Shown: piece by piece, positions 1 through 6,427 of the stretch | Numbering within the stretch: the stretch's first letter is position 1 | Layout: every line of letters begins with the position of its first letter | Origin: Candidatus Aenigmatarchaeota archaeon | Lineage (GTDB): Archaea; Aenigmatarchaeota; Aenigmatarchaeia; PWEA01; JAGHBM01 | Direction: 5' to 3' | Length of the DNA: 16,170 nucleotides | NCBI GenBank assembly: GCA_023133195.1 | Contig: JAGLWW010000004.1 | Span: forward strand, 1-16,170 | Notes under the pieces: generated by a model | What the model was told of the DNA's origin: nothing | Databases searched by the model: none | The model's input: only the letters and a program-made list of their open reading frames with translations | Position numbers and translations under genes: made by a program

Positions 1-53
1 CCTGACTCTGTTAAGGACAGGGAACAGAAAGAAAAAGGGAATTATTATTACAG
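1..53 (-). terminator. Possible terminator downstream of the 54-446 gene
   Basis: Read on the minus strand, the 53 bases after the stop codon become pyrimidine-rich, with a run of five T (complement of the A-run near 32-36) inside a CT-rich tract. Archaeal transcription often ends at such T-tracts without a hairpin. No gene is visible here. The plus strand has only a weak 5-base inverted repeat (CTGTT at 8-12, AACAG at 23-27). Confidence 0.3.
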
Positions 54-446
54 CTAGTATCTCCTTGGCTGGGGTGCATAACCTTCAAGACTTGCCAATC
101 TTCTTTCAATGTTGTCAAGCCTGTAAAGTATCTCGTTCACACTGTCTTCCAAGCTTCTTCTGTATACTGGCGGCTCGGCAGGAGCAGGTCTTGGTTCCGG
201 AACGCGCATCGGTGCAAGAGGGCGTCTCTCCGGCATGGGCATTAGCTGCGGTTCTCTTCCGTAACCCTGTTCAATTGGTCTTTGGGGCTCCTGAAATCCC
301 GGAGTAGGCAATCTTCTTATGTCCTCCGGCTCAGGTATGTGGTAATCGTCCCTTGGCTCAAAGTCATCATCTCTTTCCATATTTGGCTTGTCAAGGTCTG
401 AATCATCTTTTGTATGAAGAATCATTTTTTTGAGGGTCTTAAGCAT
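54..446 (-). CDS. Small proline-rich protein with C-terminal coiled coil, function unknown
   Basis: A 130-residue protein I do not recognise as a named family. Residues 1-15 are basic and hydrophobic (MLKTLKKMIL). Residues 15-45 are acidic. About 32-94 form a disordered linker rich in Pro, Arg and Glu. Residues 96-121 form an amphipathic helix with Leu/Ile at heptad spacing (EILYRLDNIERRLASLE), most simply a short oligomerising coiled coil. There is no signal peptide, cysteine or catalytic motif. The ATG start is supported by a GGTG box (complement of 452-455) exactly five bases upstream. It is transcribed away from the unit starting at 517, so the two share an AT-rich divergent promoter. The architecture of low-complexity linker plus coiled coil suggests a scaffold or adaptor, which is inference only. 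Confidence 0.7.
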   Translation of the reverse strand: MLKTLKKMILHTKDDSDLDKPNMERDDDFEPRDDYHIPEPEDIRRLPTPGFQEPQRPIEQGYGREPQLMPMPERRPLAPMRVPEPRPAPAEPPVYRRSLEDSVNEILYRLDNIERRLASLEGYAPQPRRY

Positions 447-516
447 TTTTTCACCTGTTTTTTAATTTTCCTATAAATATTAAAACAACTTTATTTAAAT
501 ATTAAATGGTGTGAAT
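447..516. promoter_or_regulatory. Divergent promoter region with two GGTG ribosome binding sites
   Basis: This 70-base AT-rich spacer serves both flanking genes. On the plus strand TATAAATAT at 472-480 is placed to give a short leader that includes GGTG at 508-511, five bases before ATG 517. On the minus strand TTTAAATA-like sequence around 488-500 or TATTTATAG at 471-479 could act as TATA box for the 446 start, whose GGTG lies at 452-455. The spacing argues for ATG 517 over the in-frame GTG at 511, because that GTG overlaps the GGTG box. Confidence 0.5.
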
Positions 517-1728
517 ATGGATCCTATTATAGAAAGAACCTTCAAAATCAAGGGAACTGCGGATTTTCCGACGGGCATATACTTCAAGATGATAAAACTT
601 CTTAAAGAAAGTTATGGTTATGAAGTCAAGAAATACAAGGATTGGCTGGAAATAAATCCCAGAAGCAACTATCATCAGGAAATGCTGCAGAAAAAGCAGG
701 CACTAGAGCAAAGCGTTTCAAGAGTAATGATCGGGCTTAGCGACGTGAGAAGGGATGCAGAACTCATAAAACACGACCTAAGAAGGCTGGAAGAAGTCCA
801 AAGCCACTTCAAGGAAAATGACGAGCATGTTTTAAAATCGGATTTTGTTGACCTGGTTGACAGGAATACCGGAGCCCTTAGTCTTATAGATCTTGCAACA
901 ACAGGCAAGTTCCCGACAATAGTCGTTGACTTTTACAAGATTAGAAAAGAAGATGACATAAAGAAACTGAAGATAACTCAAACTGAGAAGGGGATACTAA
1001 AGAAAAAATGGAGACTTTACGATTACTGGAAAGGAAAGTATGGGAAGGAAATAAATGAAAAAGTTAGCATGCTTAGGGAACAGTTAAGCGGTAGAAAGGC
1101 CTCCATGAGAATGTATAAAGACCTTCTGGAGCCGTATGTCAAGGCCATAAACAAAATAAAGTTCTCTGAGAGCGAATACACTGGTCTGGACGATCCCAAT
1201 TTAATAGAAGGGTATGACACTTCAATCGCGGGAGTGGAACTGTTATGCTGGAAGGGAATGTCCTATGAAAAGGAATTTGAATACAGAGAAAAGAAGGATG
1301 AACACAAAAGGGGGAGATATCCCTACTATTCCTTTATAGAAATAAAAATAAAGAGAAAATCCCTGACATTGGCAGGCAAAAGAACTGAAAAAATGGAAAT
1401 AAACTTCAAGGTTTATCTTAAAACCGGTGAGGATATAAAGGAACTTAGGAAAAAAGTAAAGGAAAGGGAAAACCTTCTATTCAAGGAAATTGAGCAGTTT
1501 AAAGGCGGAGAGTGGAAAGAAGAGGAAGAGAAAAAAGGAGAAAAAAGTAAATTGCTCTTGTCCATAGAAAACGGTATACGCAAAATCGTTGGCAGACCTT
1601 CGGCAGGAGAGTATTACATACCGAAGGGAATGGGAGGGAAAATGGAAGCCATTATCCAAAAAAAATTCATTGAATTCTATGATGACATGAAAGACCTTGT
1701 CGGCGGAATAAAGCTAAAGAGATACTAA
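517..1728 (+). CDS. Conserved-looking charged protein of unknown function, first gene of a two-gene unit
   Basis: A 403-residue Lys/Glu-rich soluble protein that I cannot assign to a family. About residues 50-95 and 155-210 are predicted long amphipathic helices with coiled-coil character. Between them lies a more globular stretch (LSLIDLATTGKFPTIVVDFYKI). A second mixed region at about 255-320 looks beta-rich (alternating IEIKIKRK and INFKVYLK strands), and after a Glu/Lys-rich linker a C-terminal segment follows. There are no Walker, zinc-ribbon, nuclease or membrane motifs. ATG 517 is chosen because GGTG lies five bases upstream. An in-frame GTG at 511 would add two residues. The stop is 21 bases before the ATG of the TIM-barrel gene, with no room for a separate promoter, so the two are very likely co-transcribed and may act together. 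Confidence 0.8.
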   Translation: MDPIIERTFKIKGTADFPTGIYFKMIKLLKESYGYEVKKYKDWLEINPRSNYHQEMLQKKQALEQSVSRVMIGLSDVRRDAELIKHDLRRLEEVQSHFKENDEHVLKSDFVDLVDRNTGALSLIDLATTGKFPTIVVDFYKIRKEDDIKKLKITQTEKGILKKKWRLYDYWKGKYGKEINEKVSMLREQLSGRKASMRMYKDLLEPYVKAINKIKFSESEYTGLDDPNLIEGYDTSIAGVELLCWKGMSYEKEFEYREKKDEHKRGRYPYYSFIEIKIKRKSLTLAGKRTEKMEINFKVYLKTGEDIKELRKKVKERENLLFKEIEQFKGGEWKEEEEKKGEKSKLLLSIENGIRKIVGRPSAGEYYIPKGMGGKMEAIIQKKFIEFYDDMKDLVGGIKLKRY

Positions 1729-1749
1729 GAAATGGTGAAAGGCGGTTCT

Positions 1750-3294
1750 ATGATTAAAGAAGTTTTTAAAAAAATTCTTGAAGGGAAAGACGAAGGACCG
1801 GAACCCAAGACCGACTACATAGTTGGGGTATCCACGGGAATGCCTAAAGAATATCCTACTCCGGCCGGAAGGATAGGATACGCCATGACAAAGGGAGTGG
1901 ACTTTATAGAACTCATGCTGGAGCATCCAGTTGCCATGACAAAAAGAGAGATAGATGAAATAAAAATGATAAAAGACAAGATGGGAATAAAACTGGGTAT
2001 GCATGCAGGATTTGACGCATACCTGACCTCACCTTACGACATAGATTATACGAACGCAGAAGATCAGCTTAAACTGTATATAGATGCCGCGGCAAAAATA
2101 AAGGTATTGTATATAGATTTTCACGCCTGTGTCCTTGCAAGACCGAGGATGTATTCAATCCCAAGAAGATACGATATCCTTTTGGATGAAAACGGGGAAA
2201 ATATAATTAAAAAGATTACCAAGAAGACTCCCAAACTCTGGGAATGGTTTGTAAAGGAAGGGATTGGAGGAGGAAGGGGAAGGGATCATATAGAAAATCA
2301 TTTTCCAGGGGACATACGTAAACAAATGAATGAACTTGAAAGAAAGGTTTATAGAAAAGAAATAGGTGAAGAAGAATTTGTAAAAAAACATGAAAAACTG
2401 AAAAATAAGGGAATCGAAAAGGTAATAGAACACTTCAAGAAAAGTAAGCATAATCAACCTTGGGGAGATAGTGGAATCGAGAGTTATGCTTTTGAGTTTA
2501 TGGGCAGATGGATGGCTGAAGCCAGAGACCCGTTATGGAAAGCATACTGCGGCAGGAAAGGTTATGAGGATGCAGACGAAAAAAACAAGGTAGCTGCTGT
2601 TTCTGCCAAGTATGTTGCCGGTCACCTGAAAAAGCATCTGGAAAAAATGGAAGAAAAAAAAGTAATAATAGCCCTGGAAAGTCCAGATGCAAGAGGGGGA
2701 CAGTATGCCGGATATTACAGGCTACAAAGCTCTGTAGAAATATACAAACTCGTCAAACATATTGGCTCTCCTTATGTGAGGATTCTCATAGATTTTGAAC
2801 ATGAAGCAACCCAGGGAATAGATCCCATGAAAGACATAAAAGATGCTCCTGGGGATATTGGAAACTACACGATAACTTTGCATGTTGGTACCATTCCTAT
2901 GCCTGCACATGCCCACGCCCCTTCCCCGAGAGGAGACGTTTACATTTACGAACTTGTCTGGAGGCTTAGGAAAAAGGGTTTCAAAAACGGAGTGTTTATA
3001 TTTGAAAGAGGCGGGTATGAAGCACCAAAATTGTACGAACAGATTGTGATAACCCTAAAAGACGTAGCCAAATACGTTTCAATGGATATCCCGCCGAAAG
3101 AGTTGCCTGAAGAATATTTTGGAATGACGCCTGTAGAGATGGAACATGAGAAAAGGATTGTGGATTCTCATACATTTGACCCCTTACAGGGGATGTTAGA
3201 ACTACCTGAACTAAGTGACACATGGCTTGGAGGAGAGGCTATAAAGAAGAAGGGAATCCCAGTCGAGAAATGGAAGAAAGAAGAGCACCGTTAA
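1750..3294 (+). CDS. TIM-barrel metalloprotein of the AP endonuclease 2 / xylose-isomerase-like superfamily (endonuclease IV-like)
   Basis: A 514-residue protein with the metal-ligand series of endonuclease IV: H85 (GMHAGF), H125 (DFHACV), E310 (ALESPD), D348 and H351 (IDFEHE), H378 (TLHVGT), H387/H389 (AHAHA) and E419 (FERGG). From my knowledge of E. coli Nfo (H69, H109, E145, D179, H182, H216, D229, H231, E261), the spacings 69-109, 179-182, 229-231 and 231-261 are reproduced exactly. Asp229 is replaced by His. The other spacings differ by a few residues, except that residues about 130-285 are a large helical, charged insertion between ligands two and three. The family includes AP endonucleases and sugar isomerases/epimerases, so the substrate is not known. 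An upstream in-frame ATG at 1732 would add six residues. ATG 1750 is preferred because GGTGA at 1734-1738 would be its ribosome site, though the 12-base spacing is long. It follows the unknown gene by 21 bases. Confidence 0.8.
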   Translation: MIKEVFKKILEGKDEGPEPKTDYIVGVSTGMPKEYPTPAGRIGYAMTKGVDFIELMLEHPVAMTKREIDEIKMIKDKMGIKLGMHAGFDAYLTSPYDIDYTNAEDQLKLYIDAAAKIKVLYIDFHACVLARPRMYSIPRRYDILLDENGENIIKKITKKTPKLWEWFVKEGIGGGRGRDHIENHFPGDIRKQMNELERKVYRKEIGEEEFVKKHEKLKNKGIEKVIEHFKKSKHNQPWGDSGIESYAFEFMGRWMAEARDPLWKAYCGRKGYEDADEKNKVAAVSAKYVAGHLKKHLEKMEEKKVIIALESPDARGGQYAGYYRLQSSVEIYKLVKHIGSPYVRILIDFEHEATQGIDPMKDIKDAPGDIGNYTITLHVGTIPMPAHAHAPSPRGDVYIYELVWRLRKKGFKNGVFIFERGGYEAPKLYEQIVITLKDVAKYVSMDIPPKELPEEYFGMTPVEMEHEKRIVDSHTFDPLQGMLELPELSDTWLGGEAIKKKGIPVEKWKKEEHR

Positions 3295-3349
3295 CTTTAT
3301 ATAGGAATTATTGTAACTATTTATTAGTGATTACTTATTGGGTGTCAAT
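3295..3349 (+). promoter_or_regulatory. Promoter and ribosome site of the nucleotidyltransferase-HEPN gene
   Basis: TTTATATA at 3296-3303 immediately follows the stop codon of the TIM-barrel gene and lies about 50 bases before ATG 3350. That gives a leader of roughly 25 bases containing GGTG at 3341-3344, exactly five bases from the ATG. The gene is therefore probably transcribed independently of the upstream pair. Confidence 0.5.
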
Positions 3350-4570
3350 ATGGCTGAAAAAAAATTCAAAAAGAGACTTATCAAAAACAAAAAGACCAGA
3401 ATAAAGAAAAAAATGAGCAAGAAGATAAGGGATTTTGAAAAGAAGAGAAGGGCCGATGTTATAAAAAAATTCAGCAAAAAGGTTCTTGACAAGTATGGCC
3501 CGTACGTAAAGGCCATAGTTGCATGGGGCAGCGTCGTAAGGAATGAATTTCACAGTAAAAGTGATATTGATGTTGTAATTCTTATAGATGACACAAGAGG
3601 CAACCTTACAAAAAAAATTAGAGGAGAGATAGACGATTTCATGTTCAAGGCGGCGGAGGAAACGGACAAGATGCTTTCCCCGCAACCTGTCTGGACAATA
3701 ACCGAATTTGTTAGCATGACAAGACGTTGTTCCCCGCTTGCTTACAACCTTCTGAAGGACGGTGTGGCCGTCTACGACACGGGATTCTTTTTGACTCACA
3801 AAAGGCTTCTGGAAAGGGGCGAAATGCCGCTGACAAAGGAAGCCGTGGAGAACAGGATGGAAAATGTCCCGAAAAGATTGAGAAGAGCCCAGCACGCAAA
3901 GATGTACATAATAGCAGAGGATTTATATTATGCATGTCTTGACTCGCTACAGGCAGTGGTAATGTTTATGGGAAGAGGTCCTCCCGATGCTAACCATGCA
4001 GCAGAAGTCGGTAGAAAATATCTTGTAGAAAATAAATTAACTAAAGAGGAAACCATTAAAATCATAGAAGATATTATAAACTTCAGGAAAAAAACTGAGC
4101 ATAAGGAAGTGAAGGATATAAAGGGAGAGGAAGTTGACAAGTTCATAGAGCGGGCAAAAAAATTCGTGAAGGAAATGGAAAGGGTCCTCAAAATCTTGGA
4201 GAGCAACAGGAAGGCCAAAGACGTGGAAAAGACTTATGAGGTAATGATAAAGGCAAGCGTTGCTGCACTGAAATCCCTGAACAAGCTGCCAAAAGACCCG
4301 AAAGAACTGCCTTCGGCCTTTAAGAAACATCTAATAGAAAGCGGACTTGTGAACCCTGCATATGAGAACGTTCTTGTAAAAGTACTGGAAATGAAAAAAC
4401 TTGTGAACGAAAAGAAAATTGACGAGATAAACGAAAGAGACATCAACATAAGCAAGGAATATGTAAGGAGATTTATAGGCAGCGTAAGGAAGATGGCAGC
4501 GGAAAAAGAAATCAAGTGTAAAGTAGAAGCAAAAGAAGAGAATAAGGAACAAAAGAGCGATAAAAAATAA
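3350..4570 (+). CDS. Single-chain nucleotidyltransferase (MNT) - HEPN domain protein
   Basis: A 406-residue protein. Residues 1-45 are extremely Lys/Arg-rich and could bind nucleic acid. Residues about 45-145 are a DNA polymerase beta-type minimal nucleotidyltransferase with G60-S61 and D72-x-D74, an exact GSx10DxD signature. I could not identify the third carboxylate. Residues about 170-285 are helical, like HEPN domains, and contain R246-x4-H251, the HEPN ribonuclease signature. It lacks the Tyr two residues later that is the AMPylation target in two-gene HEPN/MNT toxin-antitoxin pairs (here H-K-E). Residues 290-385 form a second helical domain whose AFKKHLIESGLV stretch resembles HepT-type HEPN but has no Rx4H. 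The C-terminus is a Lys/Glu tail. ATG 3350 with GGTG five bases upstream is preferred over a TTG at 3338. The setting is housekeeping-like, so tRNA or RNA metabolism is as likely as a toxin system. Confidence 0.8.
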   Translation: MAEKKFKKRLIKNKKTRIKKKMSKKIRDFEKKRRADVIKKFSKKVLDKYGPYVKAIVAWGSVVRNEFHSKSDIDVVILIDDTRGNLTKKIRGEIDDFMFKAAEETDKMLSPQPVWTITEFVSMTRRCSPLAYNLLKDGVAVYDTGFFLTHKRLLERGEMPLTKEAVENRMENVPKRLRRAQHAKMYIIAEDLYYACLDSLQAVVMFMGRGPPDANHAAEVGRKYLVENKLTKEETIKIIEDIINFRKKTEHKEVKDIKGEEVDKFIERAKKFVKEMERVLKILESNRKAKDVEKTYEVMIKASVAALKSLNKLPKDPKELPSAFKKHLIESGLVNPAYENVLVKVLEMKKLVNEKKIDEINERDINISKEYVRRFIGSVRKMAAEKEIKCKVEAKEENKEQKSDKK

Positions 4571-4590
4571 TTAATTTTTAATTACTATTA
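4568..4590. terminator. Zero-gap convergent junction, possible bidirectional terminator
   Basis: The stop codon of the plus-strand gene (4568-4570) touches the stop codon of the minus-strand gene (4571-4573). The bases TTAATTTTTAATTA here give a short T-run on the plus strand inside the 3' end of the opposing gene. A dedicated intergenic terminator does not exist, so plus-strand transcripts must end inside the antisense of the phosphatase gene. The assignment is tentative. Confidence 0.3.
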
Positions 4591-5725
4591 GAGGTACAAT
4601 CATTTCTTCCTTGCTTACTCCTCCGTGATGTCCGATAAAATTATAAGATTTTTCTCCTAGAATTTTGTCTTTAAGCATATAATTTTCTTTCATGATAAGA
4701 GTATAGTCTCCAATTCTTTGAAAAATTCTTTTATTGGGTTTGAATAATCCAAAATAGTTTTTTCTAACTAGTTCTTCACTTTTGTACAAATAACAGAATT
4801 TTTTTAGTTTTTCTCCTACATATTTCTCAAACTCTCTTGCTTTAGAAGGATGAACATAACAATAAACTGTTCTTGGTTCTCCACATAGAGGTAAACTCAG
4901 ACACTCCTTTAACTTGGGGTGTTTTTCCAAATATATTGTCTTACAATCAATTAGACCGTGATCTGCTGTTATAATCAGAGTTGTATCTGTTCCTTCTATA
5001 TTCTTTATAAATCTGGATAATTTCCTGTTAAGTTCCCTGAAATGTTCCTTGGCTTTTTTGCTTTTAACACCGTGTTTATGACATATGATATCGAATTCTG
5101 GCCAATATGCATAAATGAATTTTTTTCTGTTGCTTGAATTTATTACTTTTTTTATCTGTCTGAAAAATCCTTCCAAAGTCTTATAAGCCAGTCTCTGTGA
5201 CTTTCCACTAAGTAGTTTACTGTAAGCAGAATCAACTATATCCTTTTTTGTAACCATAAAGGAAGGTACTTTGATGGAATCAAAAAAATTTTTTTGACTT
5301 AAAATATCTTTCATTTTCACTTTGGTAGAAAAATCAAAATTTCCGCTGCGGGATTTAAAAGGCAGAAAAGCTGATATAACACCTATTTCCTTAAGATTCA
5401 TAAACCATGATGTTACAGTATGTTGTTGTGGGGCGACTCCTGTTTTAAAAGTTGTTATAGCAGCAGCTGTTGTAGGAGGAAATACCGAAGTTATATTACC
5501 TCGAAGATACTTTTTAAAGACAGTACCCTTGCCGTTCTTCTTTAGAAATTCTAAACCAAGACCATCTATTACCATTAAAACTGTATTTTTAGAATTATCT
5601 AATTCTCTGGGAGGAAGAATTTTTAGAGTTCTATATTTTGGTTTTCCTCCCAAGGATTTTGAGATAGAACTCATCAAATTTACTATACTTCCACCGTTGT
5701 AATCAGGTAAATAATACATAAACAT
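4571..5725 (-). CDS. Alkaline phosphatase superfamily protein (type I phosphodiesterase / nucleotide pyrophosphatase-like)
   Basis: A 384-residue enzyme of the alkaline-phosphatase fold. The two-metal site can be read along the chain: D54 (VIDGLG), the nucleophile threonine in PPTTAAAITT (T85/T86), D212 and H216 (EFDIICHKHG), D255-H256 (TADHGL) and H366 or H367 (GHHGG). The family hydrolyses phosphomonoesters or phosphodiesters such as nucleotide pyrophosphates. The substrate cannot be told from sequence. No signal peptide or membrane segment is visible, so it is probably cytoplasmic. The start is uncertain: ATG 5725 and ATG 5719 lack a ribosome site, and ATG 5674 would give 367 residues. It lies 24 bases after the metallophosphoesterase stop and may be co-transcribed with it. 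The gene is clearly more AT-rich than its neighbours (14-18 G+C per 60 bases in four rows counted near its 3' end), which hints at different ancestry. Confidence 0.85.
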   Translation of the reverse strand: MFMYYLPDYNGGSIVNLMSSISKSLGGKPKYRTLKILPPRELDNSKNTVLMVIDGLGLEFLKKNGKGTVFKKYLRGNITSVFPPTTAAAITTFKTGVAPQQHTVTSWFMNLKEIGVISAFLPFKSRSGNFDFSTKVKMKDILSQKNFFDSIKVPSFMVTKKDIVDSAYSKLLSGKSQRLAYKTLEGFFRQIKKVINSSNRKKFIYAYWPEFDIICHKHGVKSKKAKEHFRELNRKLSRFIKNIEGTDTTLIITADHGLIDCKTIYLEKHPKLKECLSLPLCGEPRTVYCYVHPSKAREFEKYVGEKLKKFCYLYKSEELVRKNYFGLFKPNKRIFQRIGDYTLIMKENYMLKDKILGEKSYNFIGHHGGVSKEEMIVPLIVIKN

Positions 5726-5749
5726 AATATAAGAGATTCAAATAAATAC

Positions 5750-6370
5750 TTACACCAGTGAAACGTTTACTTCTCCGTCTTCTATTTCCACCAGTACATT
5801 TCTCATGGCCATGTTTACTACTGTTATGTTTCCTATTTTGTCAATTCCCGCCGCCTCGTGTATGTGGCCGCAAAGAACCAACATGGGCTTGTATTTCTCT
5901 ATCAAATCGCGAAGCTCCTTGCTGCCTACGTGGGAACCGAAGTCAACCTTGTCCACAACACCTCTCGGAGGATAGTGGCTTAATACTATGGTTTTCTCCG
6001 GCTTTTGTTTTAGCAGGCTCTCAAACTTTTTAAGGGCATAAGAATCAAAGTAAAAGTCACCCAATCCAACTACGTAGTAATCCTTTATCTTGACCCTTTT
6101 CAGATGTATGAAATGAAAGTTTTTGTTCTTCCGGTCAAATTCTTCAAAAAATTGTTCCTCTGGGTCTATATTCCCGAAAACTGAAAATACAGGCAGGCCC
6201 AAATTTATCAAGAAATGCAGAGGGTCTTCCGTGCTTTCCCCCTCCCCTCCCCAGCCATGGGGAGAATAGTCGCCTCCGGATAGTATGGCATCTATCTTTT
6301 TCTCCTTTATTATTTCCCTCATCTGCACGGGAACTACCCCGTGAAAATCGCTTGAACACAGAAAATTCAT
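5750..6370 (-). CDS. Calcineurin-like metallophosphoesterase (Icc/YfcE type)
   Basis: A compact 206-residue phosphoesterase with every classical motif: D8-x-H10 (SSDFHG), GGD with D34, GN with N67 (FGNID), H132 (LSHYPP) and the GHxH motif at 168-171 (CGHIHE). These bind a dinuclear metal centre and hydrolyse phosphate esters. The natural substrate is unknown, with phosphodiesters or 2',3'-cyclic nucleotides known for relatives. The length equals the catalytic core with no accessory domain. I chose ATG 6370, which starts right before the first motif as in relatives. Extending to 6442 would run into the divergent trm1 gene. There is no ribosome site, and a TTTAAA element about 25 bases upstream suggests a leaderless transcript. 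The phosphatase gene at 4571-5725 follows after 24 bases and may form an operon with it. Confidence 0.88.
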   Translation of the reverse strand: MNFLCSSDFHGVVPVQMREIIKEKKIDAILSGGDYSPHGWGGEGESTEDPLHFLINLGLPVFSVFGNIDPEEQFFEEFDRKNKNFHFIHLKRVKIKDYYVVGLGDFYFDSYALKKFESLLKQKPEKTIVLSHYPPRGVVDKVDFGSHVGSKELRDLIEKYKPMLVLCGHIHEAAGIDKIGNITVVNMAMRNVLVEIEDGEVNVSLV

Positions 6371-6372
6371 AA

Positions 6373-6395
6373 TAAAAGTGTGTAATGCACTTTTA
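6373..6395. promoter_or_regulatory. Perfect inverted repeat in the metallophosphoesterase / trm1 divergent promoter
   Basis: TAAAAGTG at 6373-6380 and CACTTTTA at 6388-6395 are perfect reverse complements separated by seven bases. They sit between the two divergent starts (6370 minus, 6428 plus) and overlap the only plausible TATA elements for both genes. The layout is that of an operator for a dimeric regulator, or of paired promoter elements. Which of these is correct cannot be told from sequence. Confidence 0.45.
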
Positions 6396-6427
6396 AATCT
6401 TTTATTTCTATGGGTGAAACAATAACT

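Noticed and set aside
3335..3895. Minus-strand open frame of 186 codons
   Set aside because: Antisense to the nucleotidyltransferase domain with its GSx10DxD motif. No promoter or ribosome site.
3350..4570. Calling this a classical HEPN/MNT toxin-antitoxin module
   Set aside because: It is a single polypeptide, lacks the Tyr of Rx4HxY, has extra basic and helical segments and stands among housekeeping genes. I kept the domain call and not the system call.
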